The notes below the pieces were generated by a model, which had not been told where the DNA came from, made no database searches, and saw only the letters and a list, made by a program, of their open reading frames with translations. Below are positions 51,975-60,203 of a DNA stretch of 64,000 nucleotides, piece after piece. Position 1 is the stretch's first letter; every line of letters begins with the position of its first letter. Source of the stretch: Massilia sp. Bi118 (lineage in GTDB: Bacteria; Pseudomonadota; Gammaproteobacteria; Burkholderiales; Burkholderiaceae_D); the NCBI RefSeq assembly GCF_918697865.1, contig NZ_CAKKMV010000019.1, positions 1 through 64,000 of the forward strand, read 5' to 3'. The position numbers and the translations under genes were made by a program.

Positions 51975-53313
51975 AGTTAGTTGGTTGCGAATAGATGAAG
52001 TTATTGAGGACATCATAGACCGAAGGGGCATTACGCCACTCAAGCTAGGAGGAGATTTCGTTGAAAGTGGCCACCGAGTTATTTCGGCGAAGCTCATAAA
52101 AGATGGACGAATCGATTTAGGTGCTGATGCGCCTCGCTTTGTGGATGCGTCCGTTTACACAAAATGGATGAAGACTCCACTGCGCGCAGGCGATGTGATC
52201 ATGACATCAGAAGCGCCCCTAGGCGAACTTGCCTATTTAAACCGCGACAAAGACTGGTGCTTGGGTCAACGATTATTCGCGCTTCGGCCTCATCAGGGCA
52301 TCATTGACGGTCGCTTTCTTTATTATGCTCTACAAACAGGTCAAGTCAGGGCCGATGTTCTTGGAAGGGCAACCGGCACGACAGTCCAAGGAATTCGCCA
52401 AGTTGAACTTCGCAAAGTCAAAATCCCAGTTCCCGCACTGCCGGCTCAGCTATATGCAAGTAATATTCTCGGCGCACTTGATGATCGAATCACTCTATTG
52501 CGCGAAACGAATGCCACACTAGAAGAAATCGCCCAAACCCTGTTCAAATCTTGGTTCGTGGACTTCGATCCAGTGCGTGCCAAGCAGGAGGGCCGCGAGC
52601 CGGAAGGAATGGATGCTGAAACCGCCGCGCTGTTTCCCAATAGCTTCGAAGAATCGAAATTGGGGCTGGTACCGAAGGGGTGGTCTATTGGCACAATTGA
52701 TCAAGCAACTGCCATGATCATAGATTACAGAGGTAAAACCCCAAAAAAGCTAGGCCGCGATTGGTCGCGTTCAGGCATTCCCGCGGTGTCTGCCAAAAAT
52801 ATAAAAAGAGGTAGATTGGTAGAAAAACAGGCCATGAATTTTGTTGATGGTGAATTGTTCGATTTGTGGATGAAAGATAAACTTGCGCCTGGCGATGTTT
52901 TGATGACATCCGAAGCACCACTTGGTGAGCTACTGTATCTTGCAGAGAATCATAATTTCTGCATCAGTCAGCGGGTATTTGCGATGCGCGCAAATCCAAG
53001 GAACTGTTTTTCATCTTTTTTATATTTTTCGCTGACGTCAAGTGAGACTCAAGAACGTCTGCGTGCTAGGGCGACAGGTACAACCGTAGTAGGTATTCGG
53101 CAGAGTGAACTTAGGAAGGTTGAGATGTTATTTCCTCCGCTTTTAATACAGAAAATGGCCAATGAAATTCTTGGCCCCTGTCTGTTAAAGATCGAAAAAA
53201 ACGAAGCCTTAAAGGAAACACTAACCACTCTTCGCGACACGCTGCTCCCGCGCTTGATCTCGGGCCAGTTGCGTCTGCCTGAAGCCGCTAACCAAGTAAA
53301 GCGCGCAGCCTAA
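51964..53313 (+). CDS. hsdS: Type I restriction-modification specificity subunit HsdS
   Basis: A 449-residue subunit with two target-recognition domains separated by conserved helical regions (DDRITLLRETNATLEEIAQT at about 177-196, and the C-terminal ETLTTLRDTLLPRLISGQLR). The two recognition domains are unusually alike: ITPLKLGGD / KTPKKLGRD, SAKLIKDGRI / SAKNIKRGRL, MTSEAPLGEL in both, RATGTTVQGIRQVELRKV / RATGTTVVGIRQSELRKV. This predicts two identical or similar half-sites, that is, a near-palindromic bipartite target. The second domain is encoded by visibly AT-richer DNA (about 52715-53210), so it was acquired or diverged separately. The start overlaps hsdM. Confidence 0.95.
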   Translation: MTSEVSWLRIDEVIEDIIDRRGITPLKLGGDFVESGHRVISAKLIKDGRIDLGADAPRFVDASVYTKWMKTPLRAGDVIMTSEAPLGELAYLNRDKDWCLGQRLFALRPHQGIIDGRFLYYALQTGQVRADVLGRATGTTVQGIRQVELRKVKIPVPALPAQLYASNILGALDDRITLLRETNATLEEIAQTLFKSWFVDFDPVRAKQEGREPEGMDAETAALFPNSFEESKLGLVPKGWSIGTIDQATAMIIDYRGKTPKKLGRDWSRSGIPAVSAKNIKRGRLVEKQAMNFVDGELFDLWMKDKLAPGDVLMTSEAPLGELLYLAENHNFCISQRVFAMRANPRNCFSSFLYFSLTSSETQERLRARATGTTVVGIRQSELRKVEMLFPPLLIQKMANEILGPCLLKIEKNEALKETLTTLRDTLLPRLISGQLRLPEAANQVKRAA

Positions 53314-53350
53314 TTCCCATCAACAATAATCGCCATTGAGCGGCTTGCCC

Positions 53351-56300
53351 ATGACTGAAGACCAACTCGAACAAGAAACATTGGCATGGCTGAGCGCCAC
53401 CGGATACAGTCATGTATATGGCCCCGATATCGCGGTTGACGGCAACGCCCCCGAGCGTAGCAATTACCTTCAAGTCGTGCTGGTTGGACGGCTGCGCGGG
53501 GCCATCGCCAGACTCAACCCATCGGTACCATATGCCGCCCGCGAGGATGCGCTGCAACAGGTATTAAACTTAGAAAATCCTGTGCTCATATCAGCGAATC
53601 GACTGTTCCATCGCATGCTAGTCAACGGCGTGCCCGTCGAGTATCAACGCAATGGCGAGACGCGCGGCGATTTCGTCCGCTTAATTGACTTTGCTAACGT
53701 CGCGGCAAACGAATGGCTGGCGGTGAATCAGTTCTCCATTAAAGGGCCGAAGCACACCCGGCGCCCCGACATTATCCTATTCGTCAATGGCCTGCCGTTG
53801 GTGCTGCTTGAACTCAAGAATCCAGCCGACGAGAACGCGGACATTTGGAGGGCCTATGACCAGATCGAGACCTACAAGGAGCAAATACCGGACGTGTTCC
53901 AGTACAACGAGGTGCTCGTGATCGCGGACGGCACCGAAGCCCGCATGGGTTCGCTGTCCAGTAACGCCGAGCGGTACATGGCGTGGCGCACTATCGACGG
54001 CGTCGTGCTCGATCCGCTAGGACAGTTCAATGAGCTTGAAACGCTCGTGCGCGGAGTGTTGGCCCCAGTCTATCTGCTCGACTTCCTTCGCTTCTTCGTC
54101 CTGTTTGAGGATGACGGGGCACTAATCAAGAAAATCGCCGGCTATCACCAGTTTCACGCCGTGCGCGCTGCGATCATGCAGGTAGTTGCCGCATCGCGCC
54201 CTGGAGGAACCCAAAAGGGTGGCGTGGTATGGCATACCCAAGGATCGGGTAAGAGTATCACCATGACCTGCTTCGCCGCGCGAGTGATGCGGGAGACCAC
54301 GATGGAGAACCCGACCATTGTGGTCATCACCGATCGCAACGATCTCGATGGCCAGTTGTTTGGCGTGTTCTCCCTGTCGCAAGATCTCCTGCGCGAGCAA
54401 CCTGTTCAGGCATTGACGAGGCAGGACTTGCGGGCGAAGTTGGCGAACAGACCCTCGGGCGGAATCGTATTCGCCACCATCCAAAAGTTTATGCCGGGGG
54501 AGGACGAAGACATGTTCCCGCTTCTGTCTGATCGACATAACATTGTTGTCATTGCTGACGAGGCGCATCGAACGCAGTATGGCTTTGAAGCGAAGCTGAA
54601 GACCCGCAAGCTAAAGCCTGAGTTGCTCGCCACGGGGGCGGTATCAGCATCGCAATTAGCCGTCGAAGAGGCGCCAGCGCAGTACTCAGAGCGGTATCAG
54701 GTCGGCTATGCGCAGAATCTTCGGGATGCGCTTCCTAATGCCACCTTCGTGGCGTTCACTGGCACGCCGGTATCCAGCGAAGACCGCGACACGCGGGCGG
54801 TCTTCGGCGACTACATCCACATCTATGACATGCAGCAGGCCCGCGACGATGGCGCGACGGTGGCGATCTACTATGAGTCGCGCTTAGCGAAGCTGGGGCT
54901 AAAAGAAGAATCCCTCGATGTCATCGACGACGAAGTGGAAGAGTTGGCGGAAGATGAGGAGGACGACCAGAAGGCGCTCCTCAAGAGCCGCTGGGCCGCA
55001 CTAGAAAAAGTTGTGGGTTCCGAGCCACGCATCAAGCAGATTGCCGCCGACCTAGTCCATCACTTCGAAGAGCGTGACAAGGCCCAGACGGGCAAGGCAA
55101 TGGTAGTGGCCATGAGTCGGGACATCTGTGTGCACTTGTACAACGCGATCATTGAGCTACGGCCTGCCTGGCACGACGACGACCCGGAAAAGGGTGTGAT
55201 CAAGATCGTGATGACCGGCTCCGCCAGCGACAAGCCGCTGCTACGACCCCATATCTACTCGAAGCAGGTCAAGAAGCGGATGGAGAAGCGATTCAAAGAT
55301 CCCGGTGATCCAATGCGATTGGTGATCGTCCGGGATATGTGGCTGACCGGCTTCGACGCACCGTGCGTGCACACAATGTACGTGGACAAGCCGATGAAGG
55401 GGCACAACCTGATGCAGGCGATCGCGCGCGTCAACCGCGTGTTCCGCGACAAGCAGGGTGGGCTTGTGGTCGATTACATCGGCATCGCTAGCGACCTGAA
55501 ACAGGCGCTCAAGGAGTACACAGCAAGCAATGGCCGAGGGCGTCCTACTGTCGATGCGCACGAGGCTTACGCCGTGCTGGAGGAGAAGCTGGATGTGTTG
55601 CGCGTCATGCTTCACAAAATCGACTATAGCGGCTTCCTGACTGGTGGACACGGCATGCTGGCCAAGGTCGCGAACCATGTGCTCGGCCTGGAAGACGGCA
55701 AGAAGCGATTCGGCGATACGGCTCTCGCTATGTCGAAGGCATTTACCCTGTGTTGCACGCTTGATGAGGCTAAGGCCGTGCGTGACGAGGTTGCATTCTT
55801 CCAAGCGGTCAAGGTGTTACTGACCAAGAAGGAAATCAGCGCCAAGAAGCGTACGGACGAAGAGCGCGACTTAGCCGTAAGGCAGATTATTGGCTCGGCG
55901 CTAGTGTCGAATGAGGTCGTGGACATTTTCAATGCGGCGGGTCTGGAAAAGCCGAACATTGGCATCCTTGATGATGACTTTCTCAACGAGGTGCGCAACC
56001 TGCCCGAGCGCAACCTGGCCGTAGAGCTTTTAGAGCGCCTGCTTGAAGGAGAAATCAAAACCCGGTTCGCCACCAACGTTGTGCAAAACAACAAGTTCAG
56101 CGAGATGCTGACCAACGTGATCAAGCGGTACCAGAATCGGTCGATCGAGACGGCGCAGGTGATGGAAGAGCTGATCGCCATGGCGAAGAAATTCAGGGAG
56201 GAAGCCGAGCGGGGCGCCAACGCTGGCTTGAATGCCGATGAACTGGCTTTCTACGATGCGCTCGCTGAAAACGAGGACTCCGTGCGCGAGTTGGGGGATG

Positions 56301-56509
56301 AGACGCTAAAGAAGATCGCCCACGAGTTGGCCGACAGCCTGCGTAAGAATGCCAGCGTCGATTGGGCAGTGCGCGACAGCGTGCGCGCCAAGCTGCGCCT
56401 GCTCGTAAAACGAATCCTACGCAAGTACAAATATCCGCCCGTGAAGGAGGAGGCGGCTGTTGCCTTGGTTATGCAGCAGGCGGAGACACTGAGCGCGGAG
56501 TGGGCTTAA
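53351..56509 (+). CDS. hsdR: Type I restriction endonuclease subunit HsdR
   Basis: A protein of 1052 residues from ATG 53351 (MTEDQLEQETLAWLSATGYS); an upstream in-frame TTG at 53336 is not needed. The N-terminal PD-(D/E)XK nuclease shows RRPDIILFVNG near 137 and LVLLELKNPAD near 155-165. The SF2 translocase has Walker A WHTQGSGKSITM near 295, VVITDRNDLDGQLF, DEAH in VVIADEAHRTQYGFE near 402, TFVAFTGTPVS, and motif VI-like QAIARVNRVFRDK. The C-terminal helical region completes the subunit. All motifs are intact, so unmodified DNA should be translocated and cut. The gene follows hsdS after 37 bases; a SIR2-domain gene follows after 35. Confidence 0.96.
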   Translation: MTEDQLEQETLAWLSATGYSHVYGPDIAVDGNAPERSNYLQVVLVGRLRGAIARLNPSVPYAAREDALQQVLNLENPVLISANRLFHRMLVNGVPVEYQRNGETRGDFVRLIDFANVAANEWLAVNQFSIKGPKHTRRPDIILFVNGLPLVLLELKNPADENADIWRAYDQIETYKEQIPDVFQYNEVLVIADGTEARMGSLSSNAERYMAWRTIDGVVLDPLGQFNELETLVRGVLAPVYLLDFLRFFVLFEDDGALIKKIAGYHQFHAVRAAIMQVVAASRPGGTQKGGVVWHTQGSGKSITMTCFAARVMRETTMENPTIVVITDRNDLDGQLFGVFSLSQDLLREQPVQALTRQDLRAKLANRPSGGIVFATIQKFMPGEDEDMFPLLSDRHNIVVIADEAHRTQYGFEAKLKTRKLKPELLATGAVSASQLAVEEAPAQYSERYQVGYAQNLRDALPNATFVAFTGTPVSSEDRDTRAVFGDYIHIYDMQQARDDGATVAIYYESRLAKLGLKEESLDVIDDEVEELAEDEEDDQKALLKSRWAALEKVVGSEPRIKQIAADLVHHFEERDKAQTGKAMVVAMSRDICVHLYNAIIELRPAWHDDDPEKGVIKIVMTGSASDKPLLRPHIYSKQVKKRMEKRFKDPGDPMRLVIVRDMWLTGFDAPCVHTMYVDKPMKGHNLMQAIARVNRVFRDKQGGLVVDYIGIASDLKQALKEYTASNGRGRPTVDAHEAYAVLEEKLDVLRVMLHKIDYSGFLTGGHGMLAKVANHVLGLEDGKKRFGDTALAMSKAFTLCCTLDEAKAVRDEVAFFQAVKVLLTKKEISAKKRTDEERDLAVRQIIGSALVSNEVVDIFNAAGLEKPNIGILDDDFLNEVRNLPERNLAVELLERLLEGEIKTRFATNVVQNNKFSEMLTNVIKRYQNRSIETAQVMEELIAMAKKFREEAERGANAGLNADELAFYDALAENEDSVRELGDETLKKIAHELADSLRKNASVDWAVRDSVRAKLRLLVKRILRKYKYPPVKEEAAVALVMQQAETLSAEWA

Positions 56510-56544
56510 GCTGCAAAAAAAAAGAAATTACATAAGGATACAGA

Positions 56545-57849
56545 TTGAACGCTTATTTTGAAATAGCATACGCTGCAGTTACAAATCGTCTCTGTCTTTT
56601 TACTGGAACCGGCTTCTCAAAGGCGGTCACAGAAAATAAAGCTCCAAGTTGGCAAGGGCTTCTAGAGCAAGCATGCGGTCTCCTTCCTAACGGATCTGAG
56701 ATCATTTCTGCACTATTTCCCAAAGACGGAGAGAACCCTCTAAGTCTTGAGGAAGCCGCACAGGTCATTTCTCTGCAATTCGCGAAGCGCGGGAAAGTGC
56801 TTCACGATGATATAGCAGAAATGATATCAAAGCTGGAATGCGTCGGTGACAACGCGGTAATTGAAGAGTTTTTTAAGACCACTCCGCTTCGTGTAGTAAC
56901 AACGAACTACGATTTGCTTGCCGAAGACCTTGCAGGGGCGGAGCGATGCCAATCGATTTCTCCTGGCTTTCCGATTCCACGTTCATCAACACCCGTCAAA
57001 GTATTTCATGTTCATGGTTCTGTTGAATCGCCGCTCAATATGGTGGTAACCTCGGATGATTATTTCCGTTTTATGACAGGTGAAACATATTTTTCCCGTA
57101 AACTAAGCACCGTTTTGCATGAAAATACAGTAGTAATTCTTGGGTATTCATTAGCCGACACAAATTTAAAAACAATCATAAACGACTACAAGCGTTTTTC
57201 TCGCAGTCACGTCATTGGTGGAAATCTTTTTCTGGTGTCCAGGGGGAAAGTTGCTGGATATTTAAAAGAGTACTACGCGCATTGCTACGGGATTCGAGTA
57301 ATCGATTCCACGGAAATACATGTGTTTTTCGAAAAGCTTACAAACCAGATGGCAGCAGCGAAAAAGTGTGCAGTTCCGTCAATAGAAAAAATAAAAAAGG
57401 TGCTCGAAAATGGCGATACTTATGAGGATAGCTACCTTGGCCAAGAGCAATCGTTTTATGAAGTAACTGCTTCAGTTGCCGCTATAGGGCGGAGCATCAA
57501 CGACGACGATGTCGTAGCGGCTCTAGGGGAAATAATTAAAAAAAAGATCGGGCTAACTGGTGCTACGGGGGCATGGGAGCAATATCAACATCTTGCACGA
57601 TGGCTCTGCCACCTAGGCACTATTCTCGAACTCCCCGGCACGTCAATTGAAGCCATCTACCTCAAAGCCGTTTTAAAGTCTATGGATAGTATGTCGAACA
57701 AATTTATGTATGGCTCTTCTTGGGATGCCTACAAAGCATGGGACGCGCGGTGGCCCAATATCCTTTGGGCGAATCGCGCTCTGATAAAGGGCCACATAGA
57801 GGCGAAGTGCTACAACGACGATGCCCTCGAAATTGTCGGTCGAGAGTAG
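56545..57849 (+). CDS. SIR2-domain protein, probable NAD-degrading defence effector
   Basis: A 434-residue protein with a TTG start at 56545 and AAGGA 7 bases upstream. The SIR2-like domain (about 1-260) shows LCLFTGTGFS at 16-25 (NAD-binding loop), RVVTTNYDLLAEDL near 116 and VFHVHGSVESP with the catalytic His near 154, then TVVILGYSLADTNLK. The last 170 residues are a separate helical domain I cannot name. SIR2 domains of this class in defence systems (Thoeris ThsA, DSR, SIR2-HerA, SPARSA) deplete NAD to abort infection. Here it directly follows hsdR in AT-rich DNA and is the last gene before attR. A link to the type I system is inferred from spacing. Confidence 0.85.
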   Translation: MNAYFEIAYAAVTNRLCLFTGTGFSKAVTENKAPSWQGLLEQACGLLPNGSEIISALFPKDGENPLSLEEAAQVISLQFAKRGKVLHDDIAEMISKLECVGDNAVIEEFFKTTPLRVVTTNYDLLAEDLAGAERCQSISPGFPIPRSSTPVKVFHVHGSVESPLNMVVTSDDYFRFMTGETYFSRKLSTVLHENTVVILGYSLADTNLKTIINDYKRFSRSHVIGGNLFLVSRGKVAGYLKEYYAHCYGIRVIDSTEIHVFFEKLTNQMAAAKKCAVPSIEKIKKVLENGDTYEDSYLGQEQSFYEVTASVAAIGRSINDDDVVAALGEIIKKKIGLTGATGAWEQYQHLARWLCHLGTILELPGTSIEAIYLKAVLKSMDSMSNKFMYGSSWDAYKAWDARWPNILWANRALIKGHIEAKCYNDDALEIVGRE

Positions 57850-57932
57850 GGCGTTGATCAAGCTCATGTCGAAGGGGGTTGGCATGTGGGTAGGCCTTAA
57901 TTAATTGAAATCCTCATAGTGGAGTTGGCGGA

Positions 57933-57946
57933 CACCGCTTCCGCCA
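57933..57946 (+). repeat. attR: right boundary of the genomic island
   Basis: CACCGCTTCCGCCA repeats the last 14 bases of tRNA-Ser exactly and in the same orientation. It lies 84 bases after the SIR2 gene and 16 bases before a terminator that would fit the tRNA transcript. Confidence 0.88.
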
Positions 57947-57961
57947 AGAATACTGAACTAG

Positions 57962-57990
57962 AGCCCCATTTGTTGGGGCTTTGTTCTTTG
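57962..57990 (+). terminator. Intrinsic terminator downstream of attR (probable original tRNA-Ser terminator)
   Basis: AGCCCCA (57962-57968) pairs with TGGGGCT (57974-57980) across a 5-base loop and is followed by TTGTTCTTTG. Before insertion of the island this hairpin would have followed the tRNA directly. Confidence 0.75.
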
Positions 57991-58042
57991 TTCTTTGTGA
58001 TGCGACGAATATTCAGCGTAATCACCGCATAAACTGCAGGGA

Positions 58043-59806
58043 TTAGCCCGATGTCTGTCGACAGCGCGGTTCCGCTACCTCCACCGCTGGTGGTTTGCGA
58101 CCTGTGAAACTGGCCGGTTCCCAAGGCCGCAACCCCTGATCCTTGCTCAGCCGGATACGGTGCACCTTCATCGCATCGATAACGTCAGCCGGTTCCGGAC
58201 TGTTCACGAGTATCGGCAGGGTCTGTGAAGCTTCAAGGAAGAACTGGCGGCGCAAGCCTTCGCCTTGCGTAAGGAAGGCTTCGCGCCACCACTCGCCGAT
58301 CGTTTCGCTCGCCCGTTCAAGCGCAGCCTGGGTAACAAGCCGATTCGACTTCTGAATATTGATCTGCCGCGCCGCCGGCATCAGGTTCCACGCATCCCCG
58401 CAAGGCCAGGCAGCAAAAGGGAAGCAGTGATCGACGTCGTACACGTCGCGCAGGCGGGCGCCGGACCACACGCAGTAGACCGGCTTGCCGGCTGCGCGGA
58501 TGCGATCGACCGCCGCCCTGGCGAAGCTGGTGTCACGCACCGGATCCACCCAGGCGAGCAGCGAGTATGCAAGCGCGCGGATGTCCGGGCGCCCGTCGTT
58601 ACAGTAGGACTCGATCAGCCTGACCCATTCCGACACCAGCACCGGCTCGATCCACACGTTGTAATGCGTCAGCGCCTGCCAGATCTCGAGCGGAATGCGG
58701 AAGTCACCGAGACTCCACAGGAAGGCTTCGTCGATCTGCAGCTGGGCGGGCGTGGACACCATGCGGCGGCGGGTGACTTCGAAGATCGGATTGTCGCTGG
58801 CCGGCCATCGAAGGTAATTCGCCGGCATGTTGCGAATCACTTGAGAGATCTCCGAAAGACTCCGGTGCAGGTGCTTCGCCGTCTGTCCGCTGAACACGGA
58901 GCCGATGCGCAGCTCGACTGCGGTGATGGGCCGGAGGGCGAGAAAACTGTCGGTAACGAAGCCGGGGCCCGTGCCCAGCCGCGACGGCGGCATTTGCGGC
59001 AGCGCGTTGTCGATTAGCGGCTTGTACATGCGCATCCAGAACAGGGACACCAGGCCGAGCGGAACCACCACGGAGTCCGCCTCGTAGCGGGCCAGGCCCG
59101 CCGCGGTATCGGCGATGCGCTCCAGGACACGCAGGAGCGCAATCTTGTACGTCGAGGCCTTCTCGTCGACCAGGATCAGATGCCGCAGCAAGGGAAGGGC
59201 GCCGAGACCATCATCAGGAAGACCCAGCACGACGTTGGTCCACGACACCTCGCTCCGGCCAAGCTGGTCCTGGCTATCGTTTGTGCGAACGATGCGGAGG
59301 CCGAACTGTTGGGCAAGGTTCGAGAGTTCCGGCAACGAGACCTCGTACATGGCGCGCTCGCTGTCGGGCGGGCCAAGCCGCAGGCTGATCGCGATGCGTC
59401 CATTTGGCGCCAGCAGCGTTGCCAGCTTCCTCAAGGCGCGCTGACGCGCCGCCGGCGGGATGTGCATCCAGACGGCGGAGAGGAGGATGAGATCGAAGCT
59501 CAGGCCGAGGCGCCGAACGTTCGCAAGGTCCGGCAGGCTGTCGGGCACCCAGTGAATGCGGCTCGAGGGATGCAACTTTCGCGCATGGGCGAGCATGGCC
59601 TCGGACGGCTCGACGGCGACCACGTCGTATCCATTCGCCGCGAACCAGGCCGCGTCACGGCCGGAGCCGGCGCCGACATCCAGCACCGTTGCGCCTGGCG
59701 GCGGCAGCATGTCGAGGAGGCTTGCGTGGACCTCTTGAAAAGACAGCGACTCGTATTGTTCGACCAGTCGAGGCGCATGCTGTTCGTAGTGAGGGATAGA
59801 GGCCAT
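58043..59806 (-). CDS. SAM-dependent methyltransferase fused to an HNH endonuclease domain
   Basis: A 587-residue fusion. The N-terminal class I methyltransferase has motif I ATVLDVGAGSGRDAAWFA (residues 39-56), the acidic VVAVEPSEAML and LILLSAVWMHIPP. A central region (about 210-440) of unknown fold includes YEADSVVVPLGLVSLFWMRM. The C-terminal part carries an HNH motif: VYDVDHCFPFAAWPCGDAWN then LMPAARQINIQKSNRL near 455-490, with the D-H, N and N-x-x-K spacing of HNH nucleases. Methyltransferase plus nuclease in one chain suggests a self-contained modification/restriction or RNA/DNA-processing enzyme. It lies just outside attR in chromosome-like high-GC DNA and is transcribed towards the island. 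Confidence 0.8.
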   Translation of the reverse strand: MASIPHYEQHAPRLVEQYESLSFQEVHASLLDMLPPPGATVLDVGAGSGRDAAWFAANGYDVVAVEPSEAMLAHARKLHPSSRIHWVPDSLPDLANVRRLGLSFDLILLSAVWMHIPPAARQRALRKLATLLAPNGRIAISLRLGPPDSERAMYEVSLPELSNLAQQFGLRIVRTNDSQDQLGRSEVSWTNVVLGLPDDGLGALPLLRHLILVDEKASTYKIALLRVLERIADTAAGLARYEADSVVVPLGLVSLFWMRMYKPLIDNALPQMPPSRLGTGPGFVTDSFLALRPITAVELRIGSVFSGQTAKHLHRSLSEISQVIRNMPANYLRWPASDNPIFEVTRRRMVSTPAQLQIDEAFLWSLGDFRIPLEIWQALTHYNVWIEPVLVSEWVRLIESYCNDGRPDIRALAYSLLAWVDPVRDTSFARAAVDRIRAAGKPVYCVWSGARLRDVYDVDHCFPFAAWPCGDAWNLMPAARQINIQKSNRLVTQAALERASETIGEWWREAFLTQGEGLRRQFFLEASQTLPILVNSPEPADVIDAMKVHRIRLSKDQGLRPWEPASFTGRKPPAVEVAEPRCRQTSG

Positions 59807-59877
59807 CTCCGGCTGTTCATGATTGTTTAGCTACAGCATATTGCAGTCCGGAAACGCAGCTTGGCGAGTCCAGGATG

Positions 59878-59938
59878 CGATGTAAAGGGCACTTGACATC
59901 GCAAATTACCTAACCTACGATGTAAAGCATGCTTGACA
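59878..59938 (+). promoter_or_regulatory. Promoter with twin operator-like repeats
   Basis: The element CGATGTAAAG-N4-CTTGACA occurs at 59878-59898 and again at 59918-59938, exactly 40 bases apart. Each copy is an imperfect inverted repeat (TGT(A/C)AAG against CTTGACA). The first supplies a consensus -35 TTGACA (59893-59898), followed after 17 bases by TACGAT (59916-59921), which overlaps the second copy. A repressor bound to both would shut this promoter. Confidence 0.6.
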
Positions 59939-59969
59939 CACCGTGAAAAACCCACCGAGGACCAAGGCC

Positions 59970-60197
59970 ATGCCCAAACCATCGCACTGGATCGTTCAGT
60001 ACCTGTTCGCCGTCGTCTCCATGTTCGGCCTCCTGCTCGTCATCGACCTCCTGATGCGCGACGAAACCTTCGCCCGCGCCTGGCCATCGGCACTGATCTG
60101 GGCAGCAATCGCATCCGCCCTCTTTATCGGAACCCGTTATCGCAACATGAAGCGAGGCATCGCCTGCGTCGTGTGCGAGACGCTCGACAAGAAATAA
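59970..60197 (+). CDS. Small two-helix membrane protein
   Basis: A protein of 75 residues from ATG 59970 (MPKPSHWIVQYLFAVVSMFG), with GAGG upstream; a GTG at 59943 would add 9 polar residues. Two membrane helices are apparent: IVQYLFAVVSMFGLLLVIDL and WPSALIWAAIASALFIG, followed by a basic, cysteine-containing tail (RYRNMKRGIACVVCETLDKK). Small membrane proteins of this plan, often with DUF names, are commonly paired with a small HTH regulator, but none is adjacent here. The promoter with twin operator-like repeats lies directly upstream. Function unknown. Confidence 0.7.
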   Translation: MPKPSHWIVQYLFAVVSMFGLLLVIDLLMRDETFARAWPSALIWAAIASALFIGTRYRNMKRGIACVVCETLDKK

Positions 60198-60203
60198 GTG
60201 CTC

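Larger units (their letters stand above)
37736..57946. mobile_element. Genomic island integrated at tRNA-Ser (about 20.2 kb)
   Basis: Bounded by the exact 14-bp direct repeat (attL 37722-37735, attR 57933-57946). Contents in order: integrase, AlpA-type regulator, primase/RepA-like ATPase with an origin-like hairpin region, unknown genes, a GIY-YIG nuclease and OLD-like ATPase pair, serine recombinase, unknown genes, lipoprotein remnant, XRE regulator, HsdM, HsdS, HsdR and a SIR2-domain protein. No conjugation genes are visible, so it is probably mobilised by integrase-mediated excision and outside helpers. Base composition is visibly more AT-rich than the flanks in several parts (about 43-46 kb and 56.5-57.8 kb). 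Confidence 0.88.
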
